64,000 nt of DNA from Motacilla alba alba. Its lineage: Eukaryota > Chordata > Aves > Passeriformes > Motacillidae. Position numbers and translations under genes: made by a program. The DNA lies in assembly GCF_015832195.1 (NCBI RefSeq), contig NC_052018.1, forward strand, positions 33,260,115 through 33,324,114, given 5' to 3'. How positions within the stretch are numbered: position 1 is the stretch's first letter; every line of letters begins with the position of its first letter. The notes under the pieces were generated by a model, which worked only from the letters and a program-made list of their open reading frames with translations, had not been told where the DNA came from and did not search any database. This document shows positions 11,734-26,185 of the stretch, piece after piece.

Positions 11734-14700
11734 AGGAAGAGAATGCTTTCCCTGTGCTTATTTTAACATCAGCATCCTACATCTGTGTGTTTTATTCATG
11801 TATGATGGACTGGGATCAGGAGTGATTTTTTTCCCATTATATCTTCACCTGTAAACACGAATGCATGAGATTTATGTGTTTCTCCACATACCCTGCTGAT
11901 AAAGAAGCCTCTGCCTTAAATGCTCTGCTGACTCCTCAGCTATTGCATGTGCATGCAGACATCTGCATTTAGTGCAGCCCCAGCAAAGATGTCAGTTCCT
12001 AATCCAGACAGATAACACTTTTCCAATACTTGATTGATTAGCTGTGTTATTATTTAAAGACTAAGCTGCCATGAAGGACACTGCTCAGAAAACTGAAACA
12101 TGAGTGATATATGAAATATCTATAAAATTGGTTACTTATAAGCCATAAAACTGTTTAAAAGCACTTTTTCTTCCTTTCAGAAATGAAGTTTCAAACAGAA
12201 GTTTTGTTTCCTTCACTATACTTAACAGATTTGCTTGAACACATTGAATAGATTAGGCTGTGTGGACTTTCCTGTGTATGAACTGCTGGGTGGTGTGGTA
12301 TTGATTAAAAAGTCCATGGCACAATCCCAGTGCTTCATTGGTCACATTCAGGGTAAAATTCTGTAGTTGTAGTGGTTTTTATACTGAAAAATACGTGTTA
12401 CTGGAAGTAGGAAATCTAGCTCAGGATGAAGTATTCTTAAAGGATTGTGCAAGTTACTGTAGTTTTTTCACCCTGAATTGAGGCAAGAATGTTAATTTAA
12501 ATGTTGAACTGATTAGTATTAATCTGACATTTTAGCTGCACAGGTGAAAATTCGCAAATGCACATTTGTACCCTTTTGAATTATTTAGAAAGCAAGTATT
12601 TGCCATGCCTATTTAGTCATCTTAACTGTCTCTGAATGGTTGCTACCTTAGTGCGAAGAAATGTTGAGAATAGTAATTCAGAATTTGCTTCTTTAGGATC
12701 CTATGCTACAGTCAAATAGAGGCATGTAGGTAGTTCTGGGCACTCTGTGTTACTTTGCTCCTCTTCAGGAAGGATTCTGCTGACCCCCTCATGGAGATCA
12801 GCAAAAATGCTTGTCAGGCTGCAAACACATCTGCTACTCATTGGAAAGAGCAAATCTGAGCAAAAGGAAAACAGAGTTCCACAGAGGGGAGCAGGGGGTA
12901 ATACAGATTGGGCAAACTCTGTGCCTGTTTTCCATTGAGGCTCTTGACAGGAGCCTTTGTTTCTGGCGTGTATTGAAGCATTATCCATAATGCACAAGTG
13001 GCATTTTTGTCAGATGTCATCAGTGAATAACTTTCAGTAGTACATCTTTCATGTCCTATACTTAATAGGCAGCATGTCCTAGCAGACCTATAGGTCTACC
13101 AGCTTGTTCCATTCCTTTAAGTTTACTTCATCTATTTGGACTGTGAATAAAAGGAAAATCAAGATCAGCAGCCCTGATGTGGGTTTTTTATGCGTTAACT
13201 ACACTCACCAGGCATTGAACTGTACAATTGTAGCACAGGTATCCTGGGATCAGATTTATGTTTCTTGGCTATCTGTTCTTGATCTTTTGCCATTTTACAT
13301 GTTGCTCCTTGGATTTCTTATTGAATGGATCTTGTACCTATAAAATATGATTAAAGTTGTACTGCTTGCATGATGACAGTTAATTTTGTCACTGTTTCCA
13401 TAAGAAACTTGTGTCTTTTGGTCTTACAGTTTCAGGTTGCTAGAGCATGCTGTGGACTCTTGTTTGGCTTCCAGAAGCAGAACGCTGGAGCCATACTTGG
13501 AGGCAGACATTTTAAAGTTATGAGAATATATACATAACCATTTTAGAAAAAAAAATCATATCTTTGTTTATGTTTTAAGAAAGCTTTGAAGCCATGTTTT
13601 TTGTTCCTATGCATCTTGTTTTTTAAGGGAAGTACCTCAGTGCCAAAGTGTTTGTCTATATATAATTCTGTTTTCTCCTTGCTCCCTCCCAATATAAAAA
13701 TAGTTCTCAGTCTTTTTGCCTATATATTGACAAGTAATACTTGAGAAAGAATCTGATTAGAAAAAAACATAGGTAGAGAAAAGGCATTTGTGTGTAGTTT
13801 CTCTTAACATATAGTGCTGATAATACTGTCCATCAGTTCCTCATCAAACCTCTTCCCTTTTGCTCTCATTATGTTTTACAACCTTCAGATTTAAAGGCAC
13901 TTATGCAAATAAATGGGTAGTGGTACATGGTCTATGGTTAGAAGCTATTTTATGGCTCCAGTATGTGCATTTATTTTTTTCCTTGCAAGTGGTGCTGATT
14001 GAATTCTAATGGAAGTTGGGATGAAGTTCCATGATGGTAATCATATATGAATCATTCTTCCACAGACATAATTATTGCTTCTCTACAGTATTGCCTTCCT
14101 TTAAATGTCTGTAGCTATTTATCCTGCCATTACCACTTAGTTGAGCCAGCTGCTCTTTTAGGATTCTCATGCTGTAGATTCTTCCTATTTGTGCTTTATT
14201 AACCTTTACCCCATGAGAATGAAGTTTCAAGTATTTCTACAATAATTTTGTACTTCTAAAGATAATGTTGAAATTCATCATGCCAAGATTTAATCTGCTT
14301 TTACTGAATTATTGTCTAACAATATGCATTTATTAATAGCACAGTGCATTGTATTTAGCCTCTTGTAAGTATTTTCTGTTCACAGTGAAGGCAATCTGAA
14401 ATGTTTGTAATAAAAGCATAGATTACAGAGATTTCCAAAGGTAAATATTGGAAGGCTTTGTTTTTCTTTAAGATTTATATACTCAGATGTTTTCCAAAGG
14501 TCTTAGAGTTATACCTGGTATTACTTAGTTTTCATTCTGCTGCTACCTTTTCTCATACTACTAATGTGGAGCTGGACAAATAATTTCCTATCCCTCTCAT
14601 CTTTGTTTTGTGTTCAAGAGTCTGTACTTAAAGATTGCTTTCATTTTTTGTCTGCCACACAACAGTGTTCAGCACAATAAATTTGTGATTTGGTTTCTTC

Positions 14701-16995
14701 TAAATAAACTCAATCTATTCCAAAAAACCTTTTTTTGTCAAGCTGTTATGGAGTACTCCTAAAATCCCCCAAGTCTCTTGAAATTCTTTTAGGATGTTTG
14801 ACTCTGCTCCTTGCAATCTGGTGGGCTGAACTAATGCGTGAAATCCTGAATATCTGATTACCTTCTTGACTCCTTATGATAGAACAGTTACTGTCTTTTT
14901 ATACATATTATAACTTCTTGTTATACAATTTTTGATAGCTCTGAGATACATTAGGACCATTACCATATTGAAATGTTTGAAATTCTCTTTATATGGTAAT
15001 GAGTCCTCTACTACTGTTTTTATCACATGGAGGTTGAACTAATCTGAAAACTTTGCAATTTGCTTACTTTTTCTATGTGTGTAATTTGCACTGTCCTGAA
15101 GTTTATGATATTTCACTTATGAATATGATCGAATAGGACAGAATTTGCTTGGGCTCAGTGGACATTTTACTTTTGCATGTGGATGTAGAAAACCAAAAAA
15201 TTGCTGTTTTGTAATTTCACAAAAAATGTCCTAGTATGAGATGCATGTATTTAATTATTGCAGGGTTATATAGTGTTTTAACATGGAAAAAAAACAGGTC
15301 GGCATTTTTTTTCTCTCCAGAAACAAATTAGACTAATTTCATTTTCTTAGCTTTTTGTTTGCAAAATATGCTTTTGATATGTAAAGCTGTTACTGCAGAA
15401 ATTGTTTCACTTGATTTGCACTTTTGAGAATCCTAAACATTGTATGTTTCAAAGTTCTTGAGGACTTTAACGTAAAAGGAAATTATAAAATAAAAGAATT
15501 AATTATATTTTTCTGTGGTACTACATTTTAGCAGTGTACTTTAGCAATTTTCCCCCCTTATCTGTGATTTCTGTTCAATTATGATATAGAACTAAGCCTA
15601 CAGAACTCAAAAGCTGCCTGTTGTGCAGAGTGTTTTTCAGATAACACACAACAGAATTTCAAGGGACAGATCTTAACTTTTATTCTTAGTCTCTTCTGCT
15701 TGAAATTTTGCTCCTGGCTAAATTACATTTAGATTTTTGGTGTTTGTATGGTGGATACAGCAAGTGATTAGTGGTGCTGTGACACCATGTGGCTTCATCT
15801 CTTGGAAGATGCTCATCTAATTTACCTTTATATCAGCCCTTAAGATCTCTGGAGATCTTTGCGCCTGTTTTTTACTGGCATTTGAGCATATTCTGTTTCT
15901 GTGCTGAAAAAGGGAAAAGCTTTATGTTACTCAACTTGATTCTTCTAGGTGCAAAGGGAAGAAAAAGGAAAAGAAGTATCTGATTACAGAGGTTGTCTTT
16001 GCCTCTCCCAAACATAAAGAGCAGGAGGAATAACTGTTGCAACATTTGCTACGGCTCTTGTTGCTCTCTTCTTCAGGTACCCTTTTGGTACACAGAGATG
16101 TGTTACAATAATTTCTAGCCTTTGTACTTGAAGTACAAGCTAGTTAAAATGAGGAGCCAAGTGAAAGGAAGTGCTTTGAGCTGTGGCATGCCTATGTCAT
16201 TGTTTCTTTAAAAAGAATGGAAAAAATCGGGCCTTAGTGGTAGGAAATGCAGGATGGATCAATGACATCTGAGAAAAAGCAGGAGATTCTGTTGGCAGTG
16301 CTTGAATGTTGTCATATGCTTGAATCATGTCCTATTCTTCTACCCATGACTTGGCTAAGAACTACCCATCTGTAGTACTGGAAGTGGTGCGATTTTACTT
16401 ACTGCATAATGAATCTCGGTACAGTGCTAAATCTGCAGGGAAATTGGGTATTCTCTGCTTTTTGTGAATATTAGTACAAAATAAATTTCCTGTACCATCT
16501 TGACACTGTTCTTCCCTACTTTTCTACTTGTGTGATTATTCTGCAAATGCTTTTGCCATTAATCGACCTTGTAGCTTGTAAACAGCTGTTATACAGTTAT
16601 TTCACCAGTTTATTTAATTTAAAATAAAGATTTAATTCACAAAATTCTAAAAAGTCTTTAGGGGGGAGCTAGTTCAGACTGACTTTTCATCTCATTAATG
16701 AGAGAATATAAAGAATAACATGTAAGAAAAGCAGTCAGAAATTAAATAATAAAGCACTGGAAGGTCTTAATCTGAAGCAATCTAAAATAACCCTGTTAAA
16801 CATAAGAATAATCTTCAGTACTTTTTCAAATAGTGTGGTGTGAGGGGAATTGTTCATTCACTCTACTGAGGAGCTGTCAACATAATGAATGCTTACCATG
16901 ATATAAGTTTAAGATTGTGCAATTAATTCGTTTTTTCCATTCGATTCATATGTGAGGTATTTATTAACTTGCCTAAGCAGTATTCTGTTTAAACT

Positions 16996-17027
16996 GTAGT
17001 CACATTACTTGGTAGTCACATTACTTG
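16996..17027 (+). repeat. Tandem duplication, 2 x 16 bp
   Basis: The unit GTAGTCACATTACTTG occurs twice, head to tail and identical. Identity suggests a fairly recent local duplication or replication slippage. Confidence 0.93.
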
Positions 17028-20000
17028 GATCAGCAGTGAAGTGTGCTGGAAGCTGGAACTGTGCTTTGGTTTGTGTCTTGTTGCTTAAGGCTTATGAAAG
17101 TTTACAGAGAACGCTAATCAAACTGTCCCGATGAGAAAAGAGGAAGTGGTAATTTAATACCACTTGGTTACTGTATAATGCTTGTGCTATAAATGTGCAT
17201 TCTAATTTCTCTGCCCAGCTGAGAACCCCCATATTGCCAGTTTTAATAAGTTCCTTGATCTGCACATGACGAAACTGTAAAATCACTCTTTGGGCATGTA
17301 GTCAACACATTACCAATAAATATCAATCTATACTATATTATCACATCTGACACTTGTGGTTCATTTATTGACATGCTACCTAGACTTTGAAATTTACAAC
17401 AGTGCTGTGTTTGGAAGGTTACTAATTTCTTAAGGAAGAAGGACATATATGGCTTTGCTGCAAAAGGGGAATCAGTTTTGAGTTTAAAGAGCAAATGGCG
17501 TCTATTTTTCATTTGCTCTTAAACTGGTATGTTACTTTAACATTAAAGGGAAAAATTGGTTTATTAAACTTTGTCAAAGTTTTAAAACATTTCTCTTAAA
17601 AATTTCAATTTTAAAATTAAATTTAGAAGATGTGTGTTTTCTGTTTTCTTTTTCTTACAGGGAAAATGGTGTTGAGGGGAAAAAAATAAATTTGGGTTAT
17701 TAAGCTCAGCAGTGGGACCTAGTTTTTTCACGTGTTAATATGGAACTATTTGCAATATGATGGGAAAAAATGTTGCACTTTACCAAGCCCATGGAAACAA
17801 TTAATTTCTGATTACCAGCTATGGTGTTTTGCTGACATTAGAAAACTGTCTTGATACTGTAATTTTTTTGGCTAAGAGCTCAGTGATGTTTTAAATAATA
17901 GATTGGCTAGGGAAAGATGTGATTTTTAGATCTTAAAACACTGTCAGCAGTTTGTGGTAATACAGTTTTATTTTCCAGTGAAAGATAATACATCTTTCAG
18001 AGTAATCTGTCTACATAGTCACTTGTAAATTGTCCTTTCTACTGGACCGTCAAAATACATTTGAAATAGGTAAAGTAGGTATGTTACTGGGTATGTATGT
18101 GTCTAGATTTAAAGTATCATCTTTATTATCTAGACATCCAAGTATCATCAGGATTGATGTATCTATGTTGAAGTTAAACGTGAAGGATCTTGGCTGTTAC
18201 ATCTAATTGCGTAGATGCAATACTGAAGTGTTTCAAAATGTAGAGATTTTCTAGGGCAATTACTTGGGGTTATTGAAAAGCTAATATATGGACCCTTTCT
18301 TGTTTCAGAAATGACATAGTTACACACTGGGATTTTCTTTATAGAAAAGATTAATTTAGTTATATATTTTTTTTCTCTGCGACATGAGTAGTTCTCAAAT
18401 ATTTAGTATAATTGTAACTTGTTTTGCTTAAGTCATCAGTGTTAATTTTCTGACCTGTATCACACTAAAATAAAGTACCCTTATTTTTTCCAATATTGGG
18501 AAAAAGTGAAAATAAAGGTGTGTAGGAGACTCACATTCCTCCTCTCTCCCATTATAATTTAGTATTTATTTCATTATCAACTATAATAATACCAGAATTG
18601 ACACAATTGAGCATCTGATGATTCAGCAAAGTATAGAGGAAATTGCTGATGTGATGAAGTTTTGAGCTTTCACCATCTGTGTTCTAAAGAAATAAAATAT
18701 TTTTTGGCAATACAAAAATGCTGATCTTTAAATAAGTAAGAAACTCTGAGCGATCTAAAATTACATAATTTAGAGGCTCAATGGTTTCATAAGCAAACAT
18801 CATTAGAAATGTGGAAATACTAAGGAAGAAATTAGGATTTGCATTAGTCAAGTGCCTTACAGATCCTTTAAGATATTTGTGAAATTGCTCAATTTCTCTA
18901 TTCTGTGGTCTTCCCTTTTATAAATTTTGTATTAATCTTTCATTTTTCCAGTGTTGCTTGAGATAAATATGATTGCCTGATGAATTATTTAGAGCTTCCA
19001 CTAACTTTTGAAGTTTTAAGTCTTTTGTCTCATTTTCTTCAAGTTTCCCTTAGCCCCCTTTTCCAGTTTTCTAAATTTAGAATTCTAACTGTTCAAGTTT
19101 TGCTTAACCAATTCCCCTTGAAGGAAAACAAGTGATATCAAAGACTAAGCAACAGTCTTTCTCTAAAATGATTACATTCCACTGAAGAAAATTTTACCTG
19201 AGAACTCTAGAAACTGTGATAAACTTGCTTCTGAAAAGCTTTTTGCAAACAGACCTCTAAAGATCATCAGACCACACAGGATTTGTTATGGGGCAGTAAG
19301 TTGCTGAGCTTCTGTGAGAAGTGGTTTGCAGCAAGTGCTTTTCTGTAAGCAAATGTTTCTCAGAGTAAAAAAAAATGGAGAAAACTAGAAAACAACCGCA
19401 TGTTGTTTGCTACCTACAGTGCTGGGTAATTGGTCTTCCCTCTGGCCCTTCCCGTAGCAAACCAAGATTTTTAGAGATCCTTAAGAAAACTACAGTTCTG
19501 CTAATTACTGCTTTCCAAAAATTAATTGACATTCTGATTGTATATAGTTTTGCTCTGTTGACAAGATTGGTTATGCTTCTTTCATTGTCCTGCTCTGAGA
19601 TGTTCAAAGCTCCCTGGTATTTCCATAGATCTGTGTTTGATGCCTTCTCTCTCTGACCCTGCATATGTAGAGGATGTAAATGAGGAAATCTCTACAGGCA
19701 TTTCAGTGATTACAGTGATGCAGCATTAATTCCAGACTGGGAATGAGTGTTATTCAATAGCATTGCATTTGGAAATTAAAGCTTTAAGACAGGAAGGTCT
19801 CATTCGTGCCTTGTATGATTCTTACAGTAACTTCATGGTTTTTCTGTCTGCATCCCTTCTGCCATTAAACATAAAAACTGCCTTAGCAATTTGGGAAAAA
19901 ATATTCATGTTACACATAGTTTAAGACTATGACATTTCAAACTGCTTAGAGGAAAGACTGTCTCAGATATGCAAGGAGTACAAAATAAGCAGATAGGAGG

Positions 20001-21311
20001 GAACAAAGGCTATTATTCAGCAATAGTCAGAACTCTGCAGTGAATGAATTACAGGCTTTGATTATTTTTTCTGTCATGTACAAAGATGACTGCTGTCTTT
20101 TAGTTGATAAACATTTAAAGGGTTCAGTGTCTTTTAAGCTGCTGATCTAAGTGAAAAATGCAAATGTCTGTGTATCATGTTGAACAGAAGAAGCCAAATA
20201 GTTAATTCTTTTAGGAGTATACACCAAATAAATAAGGAATATTTGCAAACTCTTATTTCTGCTGATTTTCTCATGCTGCTGACTCATTGTAATACTATGG
20301 TGATCAGTGATCAGTGAAAAAAAATTATATCAGGCTGTTTTTCCCAGCTTACTTTCACAGTTTTCACAGCTCATCAGGAGAGGCTATTTTAAAAAAAAAA
20401 TATTTCTTGGTCTGTAGATAGAATTTCTTTTGTCTACATTTGAAAATTACTATAATTAGTGATTCTTGGGCTAGCATGTCAAAAGGTTCAATGTAGCGAT
20501 TAAATGAAGCTCAGTTGTGTGTTAAGAAAGATCTTTCTCAAATATGAGGCTTGATTTGGTGTTTGTCACCAAAGACACTTCCATTGAGATCAGTGGCAAA
20601 TGCATATATTTTGTGACAGTTTTTGTGTGTGCTAATGTTTCGTTGTCCTGTGCTAACCCACCAAATGTCATTGGCTTACTGTTGCTCGCAGAAGCCGAAA
20701 GACCGTTAAACTTTATGGAAATGAATAATTGGAGGATGACTTTGGTTGAGTATAAGTAGCACTAAACAGCATATGATTCACCTCAGTAATGTTTCTGAGC
20801 ATTAGAAGAAGTTCTTATTTTAGTGTAATTGAATATTTTATTAGTTTTAGCTTGGATATGAAAGACATATGGAACGTACTGGAAGATTATAATAGTGGCA
20901 TTTGCCAGAAAATGGAATCATAGTTTCTAAAATTCAAGTCTGTCTATTAAAGAAAAGTTTGCTGAATATTAACCTTTTTTTTATATGATACAGACTTTTT
21001 GTTGCATACAAATAGTCCAGAAAACAGAAATAATAAAACCTGCAAATTTATATAGACTTGAGTCATCATGTGATCTTATTCAGTTGATATTGAGAAGTAT
21101 TGTTTTACCTTCATCCCAAGCACTGCAGCTCTAGTCCCTCTTCTGGGGAAAAAGAAGTTATATCCAAATTAGTGACTTGAGTGACAGACATCAAAAAGGT
21201 CAAAGTAATTGTTATAAAAGCAACAGAGTTATTGTTTAAATAGAAAACAGCTATTGTTTCATGGTATTTTCATGGAAATTTAAATGAAGAAATTATGGGT
21301 AAATTACTGAG

Positions 21312-21348
21312 TTTCTAAATCATCAACTCTGTGTTGATGATTTAGAAA
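21312..21348. repeat. Perfect inverted repeat (15-bp arms, 7-nt spacer)
   Basis: The left arm TTTCTAAATCATCAA (21312-21326) is exactly complementary to TTGATGATTTAGAAA (21334-21348) across the spacer CTCTGTG. The transcript could form a 15-bp hairpin. There is no oligo-U or RNA-gene context. The arms are short for a microRNA precursor unless pairing extends outward, and the immediate flanks do not pair. Confidence 0.93.
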
Positions 21349-21682
21349 TTATAATGGCATAGTAGGACTGTTCCATGCAATGGAAGCCTGAAAAAAAACC
21401 CTAGAGAGCTCTCAGATATGTGTTCCATGGTTTTGCATTTGGCCTTACATATTTTCCCTTCCCATGCAATGCTGTGAAGACACAGAAATTAATTTATTTC
21501 TTTACTTTGGGTAACAACATTATGATAAAGAATGAAAAATAATTACTACATGAGGAGTGAAACCTGTTTTTCTATTAATTTATGTCCCATATTTCCTGCC
21601 TTCCACCATTCCATGTCCTCCATTTACCTACATTAAGATGCTCAGCTCCTTTCTAAAATGGATGGCTAGACAAAAAGCGACT

Positions 21683-21721
21683 GGGACAATTTATTGGTGT
21701 GACAGGGACAATTTATTGGTG
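21683..21721 (+). repeat. Direct duplication, 17 bp repeated at 22-bp period
   Basis: GGGACAATTTATTGGTG occurs at 21683-21699 and again at 21705-21721, separated by TGACA. The copies are identical. Confidence 0.92.
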
Positions 21722-22856
21722 CTTACCAATAAAGAGCTGTGGAAGACATAGTGTTAAGTGCAGCTTGGCTTTCATGAGGTTATGAAGTTAGTAGGAGTAC
21801 TAATCTTCCTCATACAGACTGATTTTTTACCAAGCTTTCAGGAACTTAATATTTTTAAGACTTGCATTTGGCTGCAGAATGTCTATCAGGACGCTGACAA
21901 ATGGACAGAAAAATGAGATCAGGTTGCGGCACCCTCATTTTCTTGGCTGACAGGCTGAAAATTAATACATATCTTGAAAATGACTATTCCTTCTTCTGTA
22001 AGTTGAAGTAGGTCAGATAGGGAGGGAGTGTAACTGATAGAAAAAATCGAGATTGTGGAAGAAATGACATGAGGATTGCTGAGATAGTATGAATGAAGAG
22101 AGCACAAAAGATAAAAGAGAGAATAGGACAAAATATGATGCTGAAAGAATAAAGGAGGAGGTGAATTGGGTGTTGCTTTAGAAAAATAAATGAGAAGTAA
22201 TACAGAAAAAGTATATTAAGAAGAACAACAAAAACAAAAGATACAGTAATTTTTAAAGCATAGGTTTGCAAGATAATTGGCATAAAATTCTGTAACAATC
22301 TGTTATTCAAATAGTTATATCTATCTCTTCACCTGCTAATGCTTGTTTTTGAAAGGGGCAGAGGGGGCTCAGATCTCATTTTCAGATGTCTACTTGATCA
22401 TCCTGGTCTGCTTCATATTTTTATTTAATTATATAGTGATTTTTTTTTTGCTCATATCTCTCCCTTATATTGTCTTGTGCTTTCCCATATAGTCCGTGTT
22501 ATTTATTCAGATACTAAATCAAATAAAGCCTAAGTGGGTTCAACATCTGCAGTGAAATGAATTTAGGTGTCTGTGATGAACTTTATGAGTTTGTGCTATC
22601 AGAATTGAAATTAATTTAGGAAATAAGAATGAAGCAGATGCTGGATGCAGAGATGCCGAAGCTCCTGCTTCTTTGGGAGGTTTGGTGAAACAAAGTCTCA
22701 CTGCTGTCCTGGTCATGCTACAATTCCCAGTATGAGCCAGGTGAAAAACAAGGGTTATGCCACAAGTGGTATCGCCAGTACTTTTCTCAGTTCCTTTATC
22801 CATACATTTCAGAATCCAGATATTTTCTTTCCAGAACTTGGCATCTCTCTTGCTAT

Positions 22857-22907
22857 GGCCTTTCCCCCCCTCCCCCCGCCTTTTTTTTTTCCTATTTTTT
22901 CCTTGCT
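22857..22907 (+). repeat. Polypyrimidine tract
   Basis: About 50 bases of nearly pure C and T: C7, T, C6, one G, then T10 and a further T-rich run. Only isolated purines (near 22878 and 22894) interrupt it. Such tracts are simple sequence and may adopt triplex structure. It is too far from any known exon to be a branch-point or acceptor tract. Confidence 0.85.
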
Positions 22908-24354
22908 GTTCTTCATCAGTGTTCCTGCACTTTTCATTTTCCAGAATTCATGTTTTTCTTCTGTCTGTTCTGTCTTCAAGTTCTTATGTTCTTACAGTCT
23001 TCTACTTCATCTACAAATTTAAGAAACATCACTTTTATTTTGATCTTTCTCTTTGGATCAAAGCAGGTTTTTTTGCTGGGATGCTCTAAGTATTGTTTGT
23101 CCTAAAGGGTTATTTGAATTGTGTTAAAAGCTACTGACCAATTCAGTGGGGGAAAATGAAAGTATTGTTGTCTTCAGCAATGAAATTTCAGTCTGTTTTA
23201 CTTATTTTATTGGTGACCTGATGCTATTTTTCTCTTCTAAGAACAGTTGTTGGCTTCTTTCAAGTTCTCCAAACCTATAGTTAGCTTCAGTAAAATTATT
23301 CTGAAGAGACTTGTTATGTGGGTCATATCTGGCAGGATGGTGTTTTGCTTCTGGATGAGTACTGCCAAGATTTGTTCCAAGACAGTGTTTTTGTGTGTGT
23401 GTTGGGGTGTGAGTATGGCAGTGAATTAGCTGGCCTGTTCTTAGATCCTCCAGAGTAGCTGGGGAAGTTCTCTATCTGGCGTTCTTCACAAAAAGTATAG
23501 TAAAATATTTGGATTAATAGAGGATTTATGGATCTCACAAATCACTGGATTGTCCATAGGAGGCCTTTAAGAATTGCCCAGGGTCCCATCTGTTTTTCAA
23601 GAATAAAAGAATAGCTGAGACACTGTTTGTCCTCTTGTTTTAAAACTTGGCTTCACTGTCTGACTTTTTAATGTGACTCTACTTGAGAATCAGAGCACCT
23701 GGAAGAGCAAGGGTACTGAACAGACAGAATGGTGGTGGTTATGAAGAAGGGAGATAAATAAAGCTAGCTAGATGCTCTTAGTATTTCAGTGGTTTAGGTA
23801 CCTTCATAGTCCTGGGGTAGATCCCTCTAAGATTTTGGGACTTCCATCCTATGGAATGTGGATGTTTTCCCTGCCTTTTTGGCTGTAGAAGACTGTAGTC
23901 TTTCCTTACAGATTATCTTGGAGTAACCTCACAAAACACTAAGATTTAAAAGCTTGGATTTTATTTTTTTAAAAAAGTATTATAGTGAAAAGAATATGTA
24001 CTATGTCAGCCTGATTATTCCAGGAATTTCAGGGACTGATGAAATTTTCAAAACCTGAAAATATTAATAAACAATATGCATGTAATTTCTGTAAGGCATG
24101 AGGAGGGCTAGCTATTCTCAAATTTTAATTTATTAATAGACTTACAACATTTAAGGCCTAAAATAAGTGCTGGATTTGACCATGAATATAGAAAAACTGA
24201 AGAACCAAGTTAATTTATGAAGGCACTAATTAGTATGTTTAACAATTAATTAAAACTCAGGAAAGGACTTTTCTCCATGGAATGTCAGCTGAATGTGATG
24301 ATGCCTCACAGACTTGAAGGGTGTCTTATAATGTGTCCATGTAGATTTTTGGGA

Positions 24355-24390
24355 TGAAAAGGATCTCTTTAGTGAAAAGGATCTCTTTGG
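24355..24390 (+). repeat. Tandem duplication, 2 x 18 bp
   Basis: TGAAAAGGATCTCTTTAG is followed directly by a copy with one mismatch (ending TTTGG). Local slippage duplication. Confidence 0.9.
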
Positions 24391-25213
24391 TGCAGTATTG
24401 TTCATCAGTATTTCCTGAGACTTTCTAATTTTGCTCCCATGAACAGGGAATTAAAAGGTGTAGAGGGTGAGGGAGGGATAAGTCTATCCATGTGTTTTAT
24501 TCACAGTGGTGAAGGTTGGAAGCTGCTGCAAAAATTGCTGTTTTCTGAAACGTTTGCTATTGAATGCTATGTTTTAGGCTATACACAAAGAAGGATTATT
24601 TGAATAGATGTATTTAATTGTGGTCAAGTAGGCAAATGTAGTTCAAAGTACTGAGGAGTCATGAGTTACCAGTCCAGTGGATTCATTAATATTTTCCTTG
24701 AGTTTAGTTGCCATTATATTTCAAATGTCTATTTAAGGAGTCTGCTCATAGTTATTGCTAGAACACAATGACTGGGAAATCTAGAGGCATTTGGTTAAAA
24801 GAAGTTTTTTAACATTCATGCTACTTATTTCAGTAGTGTTAGCAGATTGTATGTGGAGTCCTCAGAAGTAAACATACTCTTGCACCAAATGTATATTAAA
24901 ATTATTAATTTTCACTATTAAGGAGAGCTTCTAGAGCCAGAAAGTAAATGAGATGTGAAGAGGTGGAGGAAAATAATTCAATAAAATCAGTGTTATGTAT
25001 CTGAAGTTATAAGAATGAGCCAGATGGGTTTTGTTTTTAAATTTACTTTTGAATTCTGAGCCAGTTTTCATCCTTAACCAATTCAGCCTAGTTTGTATGT
25101 AGCAATTTGTCTTAAGGATATCAAAAAGCCATGCTATGGAATTCCAGAAGTACTTTTTCTTTGCCCATCTCTTAATGAAGTTGATAAATGTGTTCCTAAA
25201 TACTTTTTTAGGG

Positions 25214-25260
25214 TATCCATCTACATAAAACATGTAAGAATATCCATCTACATAAAACAT
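25214..25260 (+). repeat. Direct duplication, 20 bp at 27-bp period
   Basis: TATCCATCTACATAAAACAT occurs at 25214-25233 and, identical, at 25241-25260 with a 7-bp spacer. Confidence 0.92.
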
Positions 25261-26185
25261 CAATTTTCTTCATTGTCCCCACAATCCATTGCCATTATTA
25301 TCGCCTGTTGTTTTCTCAGCAATTACCTTTTTAGGACATGTAGAATGGTGTTATAAAAGTATTACAAGAGGGTTTGTAGCAGTGTTGTATTACAAGAGTA
25401 AGTTTACTGAAAGGCATTGAAGAGTTAGTCACTACTTGATAGAATATTAGTACTTTTAGTGTACTTTAACCTTCTTCTATTAAAAATTATTTCAAGCAGC
25501 CCAAACTGTATTGAGATGCACCCTGCTGTGTGTCATACCTCATTTCTCTTTTCACAGTCTCAGCTATTTAGATTGCAAGTTCTTTGGAGAGGAATTTTGT
25601 GCTACTCTGCATATGCCACTCTACACATGAGGGGGTCTGTCTTTGGTTCTTGGCTTTGCAGGAAGCTTATGAATTTCTATGTTGATCATCTCAGTCATAC
25701 ACTGACAGTGTTGTGTAGGATATAAAAGCCATAACTGTTTTATTACTGTCTCTTCATTGTTTCTTAGGATATTCTACCTAGTCCTGTAGCAACCCCATTT
25801 GGTTTTGACTGCAATTTAAAAAATTTTACATGTTACTTTGCATTATTCCTGTGCTTGTTTTCATTTTTCTTTCTCTCTGCACCACCATCTTTATGCTACA
25901 GCATTGTTCTTCGTGCTATGTAGGAAGAATCCACAATAGTATTTTGGAATTATTTTTGGCGTTTATAGTGTAAAATGATACATACTGGAATATTAAAATC
26001 CTGGTATGTTGAGTCAGTAAGTTTTATGGTTGTGTTAACATTTCTCTGTAAGATGTTTCATATGTGCTTCCCTGCTGTGGTCACATAAGTTCTTTATGAA
26101 CTGTTTCTGCCATACATACAACTGGGGAAAAAAATCTGTTCTGTTGTGGATTTCAGTGTGCAACATCAGCATAATGAGAGAAATT

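Noticed and set aside
22645..23089. Overlapping + strand open frames of 110-125 codons.
   Set aside because: They arise from the polypyrimidine tract near 22857, giving repetitive Phe, Pro, Leu and Ser; low-complexity artefact.
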